From: Hyphomicrobium denitrificans 1NES1 | GTDB taxonomy: Bacteria; Pseudomonadota; Alphaproteobacteria; Rhizobiales; Hyphomicrobiaceae | Direction: 5' to 3' | NCBI RefSeq assembly: GCF_000230975.2 | Contig: NC_021172.1 | Span: 1,364,001 to 1,428,000, forward strand | DNA length: 64,000 nt | Translations under genes and position numbers: made by a program | Notes under the pieces: generated by a model | The model's database searches: none | The model's input: the letters and a program-made list of their open reading frames with translations, nothing else | What the model was told of the DNA's origin: nothing | Shown: positions 44,786 to 55,292 of the stretch, piece by piece | Position numbering within the stretch: the stretch's first letter is position 1 | How the letters are laid out: each line of letters opens with the position of its first letter

Positions 44786-46660
44786 TCAGGCGCTGCGTTG
44801 GAGCGTTTGCTCCGTTTGTTCCATCGTAGCCTCGGCGCTCTCGGAGGGAGCAGCATGGGGCAGCGGAGCCCAAGCATCGTCCCAACGGCGCGATAGGCTC
44901 ATTGCGGAATTGATCAATCCTGCCATCGAATAGGTCTGCGGAATGTTGCCCCATAACTGGCCTGTCGCAGGGTGCAAATCCTCGCTCAGCATCCCGAATG
45001 CATTGCGATGGTTGAGCAACTCACTGAAAAGCTCGCGGGCATCTTCGGTCCGCCCGATCAAAGCGAGAGCGTCGATGTACCAGAATTGGCAGGCGAGAAA
45101 GGCTGACTCAGGTAAACCGAAATCGTCCTCGGCGGCGTAGCGCAACATCAGCCCATTGCGCATCAATTCGCGCCCGATTGTATCGCAAGTCTTGACGAAG
45201 CGCGGGTCATTCGGTGCGACAAGGCCAAGTTCCGCGAGCAGCAGCACGCTCGCGTCGAGTTCGCTGTTGTCGAAAGCGCCGGTGAAGGCGCCGCGCTTTT
45301 CGCTCCAGGCGCGAGTCAGGATTTCCGAGCGGATTTTATCGGCCGAGTGCCTCCAATAGACAGCGCGCTCGTGGAGCCCGAGCAGGCTCGCAATTCTTGC
45401 CAGGCGATCGCAGGCGACCCAGCACATCGTAGCAGAATGGGTGTGGATGCGTTCGCGTCCGCGATACTCCCAGATGCCTGCGTCGGGCTTGAGGTAAAGC
45501 CGGCGCGCCTGTTGACCGAGATGCTCGAGCTCGCGAAAGAGGCTGGCGTCGCCCATGCGCGGCAGACGCTGGTCGATGAACATTTGCGACGCGCCGAGAA
45601 TGACGCTGCCGTACGCATCGTGTTGCAGTTGTTTTGAGGCAAGATTTCCGACGCGCACAGGCCCCATGCCGAGGAAGCCTTGCAGATCGGGTGCGACGCG
45701 CTCTTCCATCGTATCGTTATGAACGATGCCGTAGAGCGGCCTCAGCGGGCTTTCGGTGTCCGCGACGATTGTCGTGATGTAACCAAGGTAGTTTTCCATC
45801 GATTGCGTCGCGCCGAGGCGGTTCAGCGCGCGGATGACGAAATAAGCGTCGCGCAGCCAGCAGAAACGGTAGTCCCACGTGCGCGGCGTATTCGGCGCTT
45901 CGGGTATGGACGTCGTCAGCGCGGCAATGATGGCGCCGGTTTCCTCGAACGTGCAGAGTTTCAGAGAAATGGCGGCGCGGATGACCTCGGACTGCCATTC
46001 GTAGCCGATGGCGAGACCGCGCACCCATGTCACCCAGTAGTCGCGCGTCTGATCCAAAAATTCACGCGACATGGCGTCGATCGAGCTTTCGATCGGCTCG
46101 TCGCTGCCGAGGACAAGCGTGACGGGATGCGTCAATACAAATGGCGTCTCGTGAACGATGTAGGACACGGCGAGGTCGGTCGTGACACGAATAGGCGTCG
46201 AACCCGCGCTATATCGGATGTGATTGGAACCTTGGGCAGGTGAAGCTGTCGCCTCGCCATATCCGAACGCCGGCCGTACCCGGCAGACAATACGGGGGAG
46301 GCCGTTCAGCGGTTCGATGCGGCGTATCAGCTGCGTCGGGTGGAACGACCGGCCAAAGCGAAGGAAGCGGGGGGCGAAGTCCGTTATTTTGACGCGCGCG
46401 CCGTTACTCGCAACGAGAATGGTTTCGAGGATGCAGGTGTTGCGCACATAGCCCGACGTCGCCGAAACCTGCCCCTCGAGCTGGACGTCGCAGAATCCTT
46501 TGTCTTCGTTTCCCGAGAGCAGCCGGCAGAATACCGGATCGCCATCCAGCCTCGGGAAGCACCACCAGACGATGCGGCCGCCAGGGTCAATCAACGCTGC
46601 AACGCGGCCGTTGCCGATAGCCGCGACGTCGAGCGACGAACGATATTGCGTGACGGTCAT
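44786..46660 (-). CDS. Glycoside hydrolase family 15 (glucoamylase/trehalase-like)
   Basis: 624 residues, no signal peptide, so probably cytoplasmic. RTWDYRFCWLRDAYFVIRAL is the family hallmark; IWEYRGRERIHTHSATMCWV and YSMAGLINSAMSLSRRW are other conserved regions. GH15 includes glucoamylases, glucodextranases and the trehalases of actinobacteria and some proteobacteria. Proximity to otsA/otsB favours trehalase or maltooligosaccharide hydrolysis, not proven. ATG 46660 follows a GGGGGA ribosome-binding site. A weak stress-like promoter (one mismatch in GGAAC, 17-base spacer) is seen around 46700-46725. Confidence 0.9.
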   Translation of the reverse strand: MTVTQYRSSLDVAAIGNGRVAALIDPGGRIVWWCFPRLDGDPVFCRLLSGNEDKGFCDVQLEGQVSATSGYVRNTCILETILVASNGARVKITDFAPRFLRFGRSFHPTQLIRRIEPLNGLPRIVCRVRPAFGYGEATASPAQGSNHIRYSAGSTPIRVTTDLAVSYIVHETPFVLTHPVTLVLGSDEPIESSIDAMSREFLDQTRDYWVTWVRGLAIGYEWQSEVIRAAISLKLCTFEETGAIIAALTTSIPEAPNTPRTWDYRFCWLRDAYFVIRALNRLGATQSMENYLGYITTIVADTESPLRPLYGIVHNDTMEERVAPDLQGFLGMGPVRVGNLASKQLQHDAYGSVILGASQMFIDQRLPRMGDASLFRELEHLGQQARRLYLKPDAGIWEYRGRERIHTHSATMCWVACDRLARIASLLGLHERAVYWRHSADKIRSEILTRAWSEKRGAFTGAFDNSELDASVLLLAELGLVAPNDPRFVKTCDTIGRELMRNGLMLRYAAEDDFGLPESAFLACQFWYIDALALIGRTEDARELFSELLNHRNAFGMLSEDLHPATGQLWGNIPQTYSMAGLINSAMSLSRRWDDAWAPLPHAAPSESAEATMEQTEQTLQRSA

Positions 46661-46845
46661 CAAATCCCCCGAGGGAAAGCACACTTTCTAAGATCGAACT
46701 AACGCACGATCGGAGGTGTTGGTTGCGGTCTTCAGTCTCGCGCCTGCAGCCGGCGGCATCGCGTCTCTATGCGCGATGGGCGGACGCGCTAGACGCAGAA
46801 AGCCAGTTGTACCCGCGCCATTGTGCCAAACGTGTGGCCGGCCCT

Positions 46846-48774
46846 TCAGGCGACCTGATTCGATTCATCGCGCGATAGGGCGACACGCTCCGATGCTTGA
46901 TGCTGAAGCGTCGCAACGAGATCCCTCACGTCGGCCGGATTATACGGTTTTGTCAGATGCGGATATTCCCGCAACAGCGGCGGCAGAAAGATCAAATCAT
47001 TGTAGCCCGTAGTAAACGCGAAGGGAACGCGTCGCCGATCGAGGATTTCGGCAACCGGAGCACTGTTGTCCGCCCCGAGATTGATGTCGATCAGGGCGAT
47101 GTCGAACTCGGAATCGGTCGCAGCGCACAATGCTTCCGAGAGCTGCGCGAATGGTCCGACGACCACGTGGCCATCATCCTCGAGATCGAGCTTTAGCTGC
47201 AAGGCTATCAGGGCTTCGTCCTCGATGAGAAGAATTTTGCAACCTTTGCAAGCAGGCACGCTTGCAACCGATTGAGCCATTCGAGTCTTCGAAACGATTG
47301 CGACATGACGTGTGCCGACCATTTGCGTGCGGGTCGAAAGGTCGCCCTCGAAGCTGAATTCGAAGCCCTCGGCCGCAAGTTCCATCTTCGCTTGTCCGCC
47401 GCACTCGGATGCGGCGCTGCGGATGACGGTCAGGCCGAACCCATTGCGGATCGGTTTCGTGCAGGGTGGTCCGCCGCGCTCCTTCCACGCGAATTTAATC
47501 TTCTCGCCGTCGGCCGAGACGACACGTGACCAGCCTACGAATACCGTACCGCCGGCTGCCGACAGTGCGCCATGTTTCACAGCGTTGGTTACGAGTTCAT
47601 GCAGAACGAGCGCCATCGATTGTGCGAACTTTGACGTGAGGCGCACGCGGTCGCCTTCGATCACGATGTCATTGTCGGTGCGAGATCGGAAGGGTTCCAG
47701 CGCACCTGCCACCAGCTCGTGCAGGTCAACTCCCGTCCAACTGCTCTGACGCAGCAGATCGTGCGCCGCCGACATCGCGTGAATGCGCCCGTCGAGGGCA
47801 GACGCAAAAGCATCGATCGAAGTGGCGTTGGAACTCGAAAGGCGCGCGATTGCGGCGACGTTGGCGAGAATGTTCTTTACGCGGTGATCAAGCTCGGCCA
47901 TCAGAAGCTGCTGATGGCTATCGGCCGATTTCCGTTCGGTGATATCGAGCAGTGTTCCGATGACGCGCGCGGACCCGCCGCTGCTGGTCTGGAAGGCGCG
48001 CGCGCGGGCGAGAACCCAGGCGACGCCGCGCATGCCGTTGACGCGGAATTCAAGCTCAGAAGTCGTGTCCGCAAAATTTGCTGCTCTGAAATAGCTGCGC
48101 ACGGCGTCGCGATCATCGGCGTGGACGAGGTCGATGAAGGCATCGAAGCGCTGATGCTCGGGCACCGCAACGTGAAGAACTTCGGCGATATTCGGCGACC
48201 ATTGCAGATGCTGCTCGGACTGGTCGTATTCGAAGGTTCCCAGTCGTGCCGCCTCGCTGGCGAGGCGTAACCGCTCCTCGCTCTGTTGCAGCATGGCGTG
48301 GGAATGTTCGAGTTGTTCGGTGCGCTGCCTGACGCGCTCCTCAAGCTCGGCGTTAAGAGCGTCGAGCTGACGGCTTTTTCGGTACAACTCGACGAAGATT
48401 TGCACCTTCGCTTTGAGAATTTCGGGAACGACGGGCACCGGCACGTAATCGACGGCGCCGGTACGATAGCCTTTCAAAAGATCGTCGGTATCGAGGCGTA
48501 CCGCCGAGATGAAGATAACCGCAGTCTTTTCATGGCGCGGATGATTGTGGATCATTTCGGCAAGCTCGAACCCGTCGAGGTCCGGCATGCAAACGTCCAT
48601 CAGAATGACCGCGATCTCGGTTTTCAGCAGCGCAGCAAAAGCCTCTTCGGCCGTCGTCGCTTTAATAAGGCTTGCGTTCAAGCCATCCAGAATTGCCTCG
48701 TAGGCGAGAAGTTTTCCGGGCTGGTCGTCGACAAGCAGGATGTTGACTGTTTCGTCGGAAATCTCTGAAGCCAC
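46846..48774 (-). CDS. Hybrid regulator: receiver-PAS-HWE kinase-receiver
   Basis: 642 residues. Domains in order: receiver at about 10-125 (ILLVDDQPGK, VILMDVCMPDLDG, phospho-Asp), coiled coil, PAS at about 165-285 ending LLDITERKSAD, HWE kinase at about 290-490 (LMAELDHRVKNILANVAAIA, VLHELVTNAVKHGAL, W-x-E in FAWKERGGPP), and a C-terminal receiver (ILLIEDEALIALQLKLDLED, ALIDINLG). Cytoplasmic. It is 12 bp downstream of the giant HAMP kinase and thus probably in the same EcfG-controlled transcript; HWE chemistry makes it a good PhyR-pathway kinase. Confidence 0.92.
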   Translation of the reverse strand: MASEISDETVNILLVDDQPGKLLAYEAILDGLNASLIKATTAEEAFAALLKTEIAVILMDVCMPDLDGFELAEMIHNHPRHEKTAVIFISAVRLDTDDLLKGYRTGAVDYVPVPVVPEILKAKVQIFVELYRKSRQLDALNAELEERVRQRTEQLEHSHAMLQQSEERLRLASEAARLGTFEYDQSEQHLQWSPNIAEVLHVAVPEHQRFDAFIDLVHADDRDAVRSYFRAANFADTTSELEFRVNGMRGVAWVLARARAFQTSSGGSARVIGTLLDITERKSADSHQQLLMAELDHRVKNILANVAAIARLSSSNATSIDAFASALDGRIHAMSAAHDLLRQSSWTGVDLHELVAGALEPFRSRTDNDIVIEGDRVRLTSKFAQSMALVLHELVTNAVKHGALSAAGGTVFVGWSRVVSADGEKIKFAWKERGGPPCTKPIRNGFGLTVIRSAASECGGQAKMELAAEGFEFSFEGDLSTRTQMVGTRHVAIVSKTRMAQSVASVPACKGCKILLIEDEALIALQLKLDLEDDGHVVVGPFAQLSEALCAATDSEFDIALIDINLGADNSAPVAEILDRRRVPFAFTTGYNDLIFLPPLLREYPHLTKPYNPADVRDLVATLQHQASERVALSRDESNQVA

Positions 48775-48786
48775 GCCTGTCCCCCT

Positions 48787-51700
48787 TCACCGATGTAGCC
48801 ACATGCGCAACGCCGACAGAAGCTGCTCCGTATCGACGGGCTTTGCGAGATAGTCCGATGCCCCGGCTTCCAGACATTTCTCGCGATCGCCCTTCATCGC
48901 CTTGGCGGTGAGTGCGATAATCGGCAACCGCTGATGCTTTTCGCTGCCGCGGATGCGCTGCATCGTCTGATAGCCGTCCATTTCCGGCATCATGATATCC
49001 ATCAGCACGATAGATACGTCTGTCGAATTCAGCGTTTCTATGGCTTCGCGCCCCGTCGTCGCCGTCAGGACGTTCATTCCGCGGCGTTCGAGCAGGCTGC
49101 TCAGTGCAAATATGTTGCGGGCATCGTCGTCGACGAGCAGAACCTTACGGCCGACTAGGTAATCGTCGGTACCGTGCAATCGGGATAAAAGCTCTCGTTT
49201 TTCGGGAGGCAGCTCTGCGATGACGCGGTGCAGGAACAGGGCCGTCTCATCAAGCAGCCGTTCGGGAGACTCGACGCCCTTGACGACGACGGTGCGTGCC
49301 AATTGACGGATCTTGTGATCTTCCTCGTTGGAGAGTTCGCGGCCCGTGAATACCACGACCGGAATGTCGCGCATGGCGGGCGATCCGCACATCTGCTCGA
49401 GGATTTCGAAGCCCGACATGTCAGGCAACTTCAAATCAAGAACGACACAATCAATCGGATTTTCCCGCAGAGCCTTTAGCGCGTCGGCGCCATCGGCGGC
49501 GGTCAGGATCTCGACATCGTCGTTTTTCAACAGCTCGGCGACGCTCATGCGCTCGGTATGATCATCGTCGACGATGAGGAGCCGTTTCCGCGGCGACTTC
49601 GCGAATTCCGCGATGCGCCTCAAGGCGGATTTGAGTTCCTCGGGCTGCAGCGGCTTCGTCAGATATGAAAATGCACCTCTGGCGAGGCCGTGGTGGCGAT
49701 CGTCGTCCAACGTCACGACCTGCACCGGAATATGGCGCGTCAGCGGATTGTGCTTGAGCTGACTCAAAACGGACCAGCCGAGAACGTCGGGTAAATGGAT
49801 GTCGAGCGAAATCGCTGTCGGATTGTAGTCCGTCGCGACCGATAGCGCATCGGCGCCGCGGTGGCAGACGATGCATTTGAAGCCCGTTTCGCGGGCTGCC
49901 TCGATGAGAATTTTTGCATACCGCGGATCATCCTCGACGATGAGAAGAACCTGATCGCCGGCGACGATGCTGTCGCGATCATCGTTAAGCGGTTCGGGCA
50001 ATGCGGGCTGTACCGGGGCACGCGCCACAGAATTCTGATCGGCTCTTGATCGCGTCTCGACGGCGGGCGGCGCATAGCGAAGTGGAATGTAGAGCGTGAA
50101 CGTGCTGCCCTTGCCCGGCTCGCTGCGCAATTGAATTTCGCCGCCCAGCAGATGCGCCAGCTCGCGGCTGATCGCGAGGCCGAGGCCGGTGCCGCCGTAC
50201 TTGCGGCTCGTACTCGCGTCCGCCTGCTGGAACGCTTCGAAGATCAGTTTCTGCTTGTCCGACGGGATGCCGATGCCAGAGTCGTCGACTTCGAAAGCGA
50301 CGACCATCGGCGCGGCGGCTAGGATCGGGTGATCCTCCGGACCCCATTTGGCAGTCGCAGGCTTGACGGAAAAACGCACGTAGCCCTGGCGGGTGAACTT
50401 GAAGGCATTCGATAGCAGGTTTTTCAATACCTGCTGCAGGCGTTTCGAGTCGGTATAGAGGGTCCGTCCCAGATCCGCGTCGAAGCTCATCCCGAAATCG
50501 AGGTCCCGGCGCTCCGCCTCGTGACGGAAGGGACGTGCTATCGCTTCAAGGAGACCGTTGAACGTGATCTCCTCGGCATCGACCGAGACCGTTCCGGATT
50601 CGATCTTCGAGAGATCGAGAATGTCGCTGATCAGGTTCAGAAGATCCGTGCCGGCGCCGTGAATGGTGCGCGCGAACTCGACCTGTCTTTCCGAAAGATT
50701 GCCGTCGGGATTGTCGCTGAGCTGCTGGCCGAGAATGAGGATGCTGTTGAGCGGTGTCCGAAGCTCGTGCGACATGTTCGCGAGGAATTCGGATTTGTAG
50801 CGCGATGTCAGCGCAAGCTCTGCGGCTTTTTCCTCGACGGCACGGCGAGCCTGATCGATTTCCTCGTTCTTGCGTTCGACTTCGACGTTGCGCTCGGCAA
50901 GCTGCTGGGCTTTCTGTGCCAGTTCTTCGTTGGTCTTTTGCAGCGCCTTCTGTTGCTCCTGAAGCTCGGCGGCCAGCTCCTGCGATTGCGTCAGGAGTTC
51001 CTCGGTTTGCATCGTCGCCTCGATGCTGTTCAGGACGATGCCGATGCCCATCGTCAACTGTTCGAGGAATGTCAGGTGTGCCGGCTCGAAATCGTGCAGC
51101 GAGCTGAGAGAGATGACGGCCTTGATCTGGTCCTCGAACGTGATCGGCAGGACGATGACACTGCGAGGAACAGCCTTGAATACGACGGCATCGATCGGAA
51201 CTGCGGCTTCCGGGATGTTGTTCAGCAGACGGCGTTGTTTTTCCAGTGCGCATTGTCCGATAAGGCCCGATCCGAGTTCGAGCCGGTCGGGATAGCCAGC
51301 CCCCATGTCGTCGGCGTACCTGGCGAGCAGCTTCAACTGATTTTCGGTGCTGGCATCGAACTGATAGATAACGCCCTGGTGCGCGTTGACGAGCGGGACA
51401 AGCTCCGACAAGAGTTTCTTGCCGACAGTTACGAGATCGCGCTGCCCTTGCAGCATGCTGGTGAAACGCGCCAAGTTCGTTTTCAGCCAATCCTGCTCGG
51501 TGTTGCGCTCCGTCGTCAGGCGGAGGTTGCCGATCATTGTGTTGATGTAATCTTTCAGCTCAGCCACTTCGCCGCGCGCTTCGACCTGAACCGAGCGGGT
51601 GAGATCGCCTTTCGTGACGGCCGTGGTGACCTCGGCGATGGCGCGCACTTGGTTGGTGAGATTGTCGGCGAGAAGGTTGACGTTGCCGGTCAGGTCTTTC

Positions 51701-54483
51701 CACGTACCGGCGGCGCCGGGCACGTTCGCCTGTCCGCCGAGGCGGCCTTCGACGCCAACCTCGCGCGCGACGGTCGTCACCTGATCGGCGAAAATCGCGA
51801 GCGTGTCGGTCATGGCATTGATCGTCTCGGCGAGGGCTGCGACTTCGCCTTTCGATTTGACGGTGAGCTTGGGCTTCAAATCGCCCTCGGCGACCGCGGT
51901 CACGACTTTGACGATGCCGCGAACCTGCTCCGTCAGGTTGGCCGCCATCACGTTGACGGTGTCTGTCAAGTCCTTCCACGTGCCACCCGCGCCAGGCACG
52001 GTCGCCTGTCCGCCGAGGCGGCCCTCGGTTCCGACCTCGCGGGCGACGCGCGTCACTTCGGATGCAAAGCCGTTGAGCTGGTCGACCATCGTGTTGATGG
52101 TGTTCTTCAGCTCCAGGATTTCGCCTTTGACGTCGACGGTGATCTTGCGCGAAAGGTCGCCGCGGGCGACGGCGGTCGTCACCTCCGCGATGTTGCGGAC
52201 CTGTGTCGTAAGATTTGCGGCGAGGAGGTTGACGTTGTCGGTCAGGTCTTTCCAGGTGCCGCCGACGCCGGGCACGACGGCCTGACCGCCGAGGCGACCC
52301 TCGGTACCGACCTCGCGGGCGACGCGCGTCACTTCCGCCGCGAACGAGCGAAGTTGCTCGACCATCGTGTTCAACGTTTCTTTCAGCAGCAGAATCTCGC
52401 CGCGCACGTCGACGGTGATCTTCTTCGAAAGGTCGCCCGACGCGATGGCGGTCGCGACCTCGGCGATGTTGCGCACCTGAGCCGTCAGGTTGCCGGCCAT
52501 GAAGTTGACGTTGTCGGTCAGGTCTTTCCAGGTTCCCGCGACACCCGAGACCTGCGCCTGTCCGCCGAGCTTGCCTTCTGTTCCGACCTCGCGCGCAACG
52601 CGCGTCACTTCCGACGCGAAGGCGTTCAACTGGTCGACCATCGTGTTGATGGTGTTCTTCAGCTCCAGGATTTCGCCTTTGACGTCGACGGTGATCTTGC
52701 GCGAGAGGTCGCCGCGGGCAACGGCCGTCGTCACTTCGGCGATGTTGCGGACTTGGGCCGTCAGGTTCGACGCCATCGAGTTGACGTTGTCGGTCAAGTC
52801 CTTCCACGTTCCCGCGACGCCCGGAACCTGGGCTTGGCCGCCAAGCTTGCCGTCGGTGCCGACTTCACGCGCAACGCGCGTCACTTCCCCGGCGAAGGCG
52901 TTCAACTGATCGACCATCGTATTGATGGTTTCCTTCAGCTCGAGAACCTCGCCGCGTACATCGACGTCGATTTTCTTCGAAAGGTCGCCCGAAGCGATGG
53001 CAGTCGAAACGTCTGCGATGTTGCGCACCTGCGTCGTCAGGTTCGACGCCATCGAGTTGACGCTGTCGGTCAGGTCCTTCCAGGTTCCGGCAACGCCGCG
53101 CACGTCGGCCTGACCGCCAAGCTTGCCTTCGGTACCGACCTCGCGCGCAACGCGCGTCACTTCGGATGCAAAGCCGTTGAGCTGGTCGACCATCGTGTTG
53201 ATGGTTTCCTTGAGCTGCAAGATTTCGCCCGAGACGTTGACCGTGATCTTTTTCGACAGGTCGCCGCGGGCGATGGCAGTCGCAACGTCTGCGATGTTGC
53301 GCACCTGCGCCGTCAGGTTGCCGGCCATTGAGTTGACGTTGTCGGTCAAGTCTTTCCAGGTTCCGGCGACGCCGGGGACGGTTGCCTGACCGCCGAGGCG
53401 GCCCTCGGTACCGACCTCGCGGGCGACGCGCGTCACTTCGGATGCAAAGCCGTTGAGCTGGTCGACCATCGTGTTGATGGTGTTCTTCAGCTCCAGGATT
53501 TCGCCTTTGACGTCGACGGTGATCTTGCGCGAAAGGTCGCCGCGGGCGACGGCGGTCGTCACCTCCGCGATGTTGCGGACCTGTGTCGTAAGATTTGCGG
53601 CGAGGAGGTTGACGTTGTCGGTCAGGTCTTTCCAGGTGCCGCCGACGCCGGGCACGACGGCCTGACCGCCGAGGCGACCCTCGGTACCGACCTCGCGGGC
53701 GACGCGCGTCACTTCCGCCGCGAACGAGCGAAGTTGCTCGACCATCGTGTTGATGGCTTCTTTCAATTGCAGGATCTCGCCGCGCACGTCGACGGTAATC
53801 TTCTTCGAAAGGTCGCCGTTGGCGACGGCGATCGTGACCTCGGCGATGTTGCGCACCTGCGCCGTCAGGTTCGACGCCATCGAGTTCACGCTGTCGGTCA
53901 GGTCTTTCCAGACGCCAGTCACTTCGCGGATTTGCGCCTGTCCGCCGAGCTTGCCATCCGTTCCGACCTCGCGCGCGACGCGCGTCACTTCGGACGTAAA
54001 GATCGAGAGCTGCTTGATCATTGTGTTAACGATCGTCGCCGAGCGCAGGAACTCTCCTTTGAGAGGGCGGCCATCGACCTCCAGTCGCATAGGCTGCAGC
54101 AGGTCGCCTTGTGCGACGGCGGCGATCGTGCGGGTCACCTCGGCAGTCGGCCGTAGCAGGTCGTCGATCAGCGAATTGACGGATTCCTCCATTTCGCCCC
54201 ACGCCCCGTGCGCGAGCCCGAGCTTGACGCGCTGGTTCGTCAGCCCTTCCTTACCGACGACTTGACCAACCCGGTGAAGCTGGCCGGCCATGCGCTGGTT
54301 GGTCGAGACGATATCGTTAAAGACGTCGGCGATCTTGCCCGGTAATCCGTCCCAGTCACCGCGCAATCGTACCGTAAAGTCGCCCTCCCGCACGGCCTGA
54401 AGGGCCTGGAGCATCTCGACAAGCACCATGTTGGAACCGCCGACCAAGCGCTCGGCTCCGACCGTGCTGATCTGCTCCGACAT
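48787..54483 (-). CDS. Giant hybrid histidine kinase with HAMP array and three receivers
   Basis: 1898 residues, no membrane segment, so cytoplasmic. Residues about 10-1000 are HAMP domains, including nine near-identical 92-residue units (each with REVGTEG..GGQA and G-T-W-K-D-L-T). Then a GAF domain (1010-1180), a coiled coil, a HisKA domain ([20 protein letters not shown]), an HATPase ([23 protein letters not shown]) and three receivers ([30 protein letters not shown]). The layout resembles fungal group III osmosensing kinases (Nik1/Os-1), which use HAMP repeats. An exact EcfG promoter precedes it. One stretch of 341 bases occurs twice, exactly five units apart (separate entry). Confidence 0.93.
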   Translation of the reverse strand: MSEQISTVGAERLVGGSNMVLVEMLQALQAVREGDFTVRLRGDWDGLPGKIADVFNDIVSTNQRMAGQLHRVGQVVGKEGLTNQRVKLGLAHGAWGEMEESVNSLIDDLLRPTAEVTRTIAAVAQGDLLQPMRLEVDGRPLKGEFLRSATIVNTMIKQLSIFTSEVTRVAREVGTDGKLGGQAQIREVTGVWKDLTDSVNSMASNLTAQVRNIAEVTIAVANGDLSKKITVDVRGEILQLKEAINTMVEQLRSFAAEVTRVAREVGTEGRLGGQAVVPGVGGTWKDLTDNVNLLAANLTTQVRNIAEVTTAVARGDLSRKITVDVKGEILELKNTINTMVDQLNGFASEVTRVAREVGTEGRLGGQATVPGVAGTWKDLTDNVNSMAGNLTAQVRNIADVATAIARGDLSKKITVNVSGEILQLKETINTMVDQLNGFASEVTRVAREVGTEGKLGGQADVRGVAGTWKDLTDSVNSMASNLTTQVRNIADVSTAIASGDLSKKIDVDVRGEVLELKETINTMVDQLNAFAGEVTRVAREVGTDGKLGGQAQVPGVAGTWKDLTDNVNSMASNLTAQVRNIAEVTTAVARGDLSRKITVDVKGEILELKNTINTMVDQLNAFASEVTRVAREVGTEGKLGGQAQVSGVAGTWKDLTDNVNFMAGNLTAQVRNIAEVATAIASGDLSKKITVDVRGEILLLKETLNTMVEQLRSFAAEVTRVAREVGTEGRLGGQAVVPGVGGTWKDLTDNVNLLAANLTTQVRNIAEVTTAVARGDLSRKITVDVKGEILELKNTINTMVDQLNGFASEVTRVAREVGTEGRLGGQATVPGAGGTWKDLTDTVNVMAANLTEQVRGIVKVVTAVAEGDLKPKLTVKSKGEVAALAETINAMTDTLAIFADQVTTVAREVGVEGRLGGQANVPGAAGTWKDLTGNVNLLADNLTNQVRAIAEVTTAVTKGDLTRSVQVEARGEVAELKDYINTMIGNLRLTTERNTEQDWLKTNLARFTSMLQGQRDLVTVGKKLLSELVPLVNAHQGVIYQFDASTENQLKLLARYADDMGAGYPDRLELGSGLIGQCALEKQRRLLNNIPEAAVPIDAVVFKAVPRSVIVLPITFEDQIKAVISLSSLHDFEPAHLTFLEQLTMGIGIVLNSIEATMQTEELLTQSQELAAELQEQQKALQKTNEELAQKAQQLAERNVEVERKNEEIDQARRAVEEKAAELALTSRYKSEFLANMSHELRTPLNSILILGQQLSDNPDGNLSERQVEFARTIHGAGTDLLNLISDILDLSKIESGTVSVDAEEITFNGLLEAIARPFRHEAERRDLDFGMSFDADLGRTLYTDSKRLQQVLKNLLSNAFKFTRQGYVRFSVKPATAKWGPEDHPILAAAPMVVAFEVDDSGIGIPSDKQKLIFEAFQQADASTSRKYGGTGLGLAISRELAHLLGGEIQLRSEPGKGSTFTLYIPLRYAPPAVETRSRADQNSVARAPVQPALPEPLNDDRDSIVAGDQVLLIVEDDPRYAKILIEAARETGFKCIVCHRGADALSVATDYNPTAISLDIHLPDVLGWSVLSQLKHNPLTRHIPVQVVTLDDDRHHGLARGAFSYLTKPLQPEELKSALRRIAEFAKSPRKRLLIVDDDHTERMSVAELLKNDDVEILTAADGADALKALRENPIDCVVLDLKLPDMSGFEILEQMCGSPAMRDIPVVVFTGRELSNEEDHKIRQLARTVVVKGVESPERLLDETALFLHRVIAELPPEKRELLSRLHGTDDYLVGRKVLLVDDDARNIFALSSLLERRGMNVLTATTGREAIETLNSTDVSIVLMDIMMPEMDGYQTMQRIRGSEKHQRLPIIALTAKAMKGDREKCLEAGASDYLAKPVDTEQLLSALRMWLHR
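52031..52371 (-). repeat. 341-bp exact direct repeat, copy 1, within the HAMP array
   Basis: Identical base for base with 53411-53751 by comparison of the listed sequence; bases 52030/53410 and 52372/53752 differ. The offset is 1380 bases, exactly five 276-bp units. It codes for residues about 705-818. Confidence 0.93.
53411..53751 (-). repeat. 341-bp exact direct repeat, copy 2, within the HAMP array
   Basis: Second copy of the stretch at 52031-52371, coding for residues about 245-358. Flanking units have several differences each, so the identity suggests recent gene conversion or unit duplication. Confidence 0.93.
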
Positions 54484-54520
54484 TACGCTTTTCCCCTCAG
54501 AACCGACCTAAATGCCTCTC

Positions 54521-54545
54521 AACGCCCACAGGACGGAATAGTTCC
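54521..54545 (-). promoter_or_regulatory. EcfG-type stress promoter of the giant hybrid kinase
   Basis: On the minus strand, GGAAC (54545-54541), sixteen bases, CGTT (54524-54521): exact consensus. It lies 38 bp before the kinase ATG at 54483, so the untranslated leader would be short. The surrounding 254-bp gap to ecfG contains no other recognised feature. Confidence 0.85.
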
Positions 54546-54737
54546 GCGCGATATACAGGCGGTGAGCAAAAAAGCGTGCGCAAGGTTGGCCATCGCTGCC
54601 CCATGCGAACCTGCTCATCCGCGGGCGCAGCATCAGCAGGCTGCCGGCTATGCTCCGTGAGCCGGCATGAAGCTCAAGGAAGGTGGCGACATAGGGGCTT
54701 TTTTCCGAATTGTGATATGTGTGTAATGCGCGAGCGC

Positions 54738-55292
54738 TCAACGGCTTGAACTCTTGGCAGGCGGCGCATTTTCTGGATGACGTTGCTCCGCGCCTTCCTT
54801 TGTGTGCTGTTGTCCCGATGTCTCTTCGACCAGGCGGCTTCTGGCGCGGTTGACCCGGCTTTTCATGGTTCCGACTGCGCAGCCGCAGACGCGCGCCGCG
54901 TCTTCGTACGAAAAGCCTTCCGCTGTTATCAGGAGCAGCGCTTCGCGGTGGTCGGGGGATAGGCGCATGAGCGCTCGCCGCATGTCGTCGAATTCAAGCT
55001 GCGTCAGCTGCGTCGCCGGCACGCTGGCGTTCATCGCGGCGTGGTCCTGGTCCAGTTCCTCGCGCTGGGATTTGCGGTAATGGGTGAAATAGGTATTGCG
55101 CAAGATCGTGAAGAGCCACGCCTTGAGATTTGAGTCCGGGACGAAGGAATCCTTGTGCGCCCATGCCTTTAGCAGCGTTTCCTGAACGAGGTCGTTTGAA
55201 AGCTGCCCCTCACCGCAGAGAGAGTGTGCGAAGGCTCGAAGATTTGGGATAGCCGCGATCAAGGCATCCCCGAAGCTTGGAGTTTCGGTCAC
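54738..55292 (-). CDS. ecfG: EcfG-type general stress sigma factor
   Basis: 184 residues. Region 2 is NDLVQETLLKAWAHKDSFVP and LKAWLFTILRNTYFTHYRKS; region 4 is LMRLSPDHREALLLITAEGF followed by the helix-turn-helix EDAARVCGCAVGTMKSRVNR. This is the ECF15 group. NepR binds it in unstressed cells and phosphorylated PhyR releases it. A GTG start overlaps the nepR stop (GTGA). The C-terminal tail is hydrophilic and poorly conserved. Confidence 0.95.
   Translation of the reverse strand: MTETPSFGDALIAAIPNLRAFAHSLCGEGQLSNDLVQETLLKAWAHKDSFVPDSNLKAWLFTILRNTYFTHYRKSQREELDQDHAAMNASVPATQLTQLEFDDMRRALMRLSPDHREALLLITAEGFSYEDAARVCGCAVGTMKSRVNRARSRLVEETSGQQHTKEGAEQRHPENAPPAKSSSR

Larger units (their letters stand above)
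51490..54010 (-). repeat. Tandem HAMP-encoding repeat array, nine 276-bp units
   Basis: Each unit codes for 92 residues containing T-W-K-D-L-T-D; tryptophan positions recur at intervals of 92 residues (192, 284 and so on to 928). Units differ from one another at scattered positions, with the most divergent units near the two ends. Confidence 0.9.

Noticed and set aside
46701..46725. GCAAC-N17-CGTT on the minus strand before the GH15 gene
   Set aside because: One mismatch in the -35 element and a 17-base spacer; only mentioned in the GH15 entry as a weak possibility.
50521..53331. 936-codon open frame on the plus strand
   Set aside because: It lies antisense to the giant kinase across the tandem HAMP array; GC-rich repeated codons keep the opposite strand open. 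The product is low-complexity Asp/Val/Gly repeats with no domain.
51490..54010. CRISPR-like regular repeats
   Set aside because: The 276-bp period is coding and corresponds to 92-residue HAMP units; no short repeat-spacer structure and no cas genes.
54508..54741. 77-codon frame between the giant kinase and ecfG
   Set aside because: It covers the exact EcfG promoter, overlaps the ecfG stop, and has no recognised domain; judged a chance frame.
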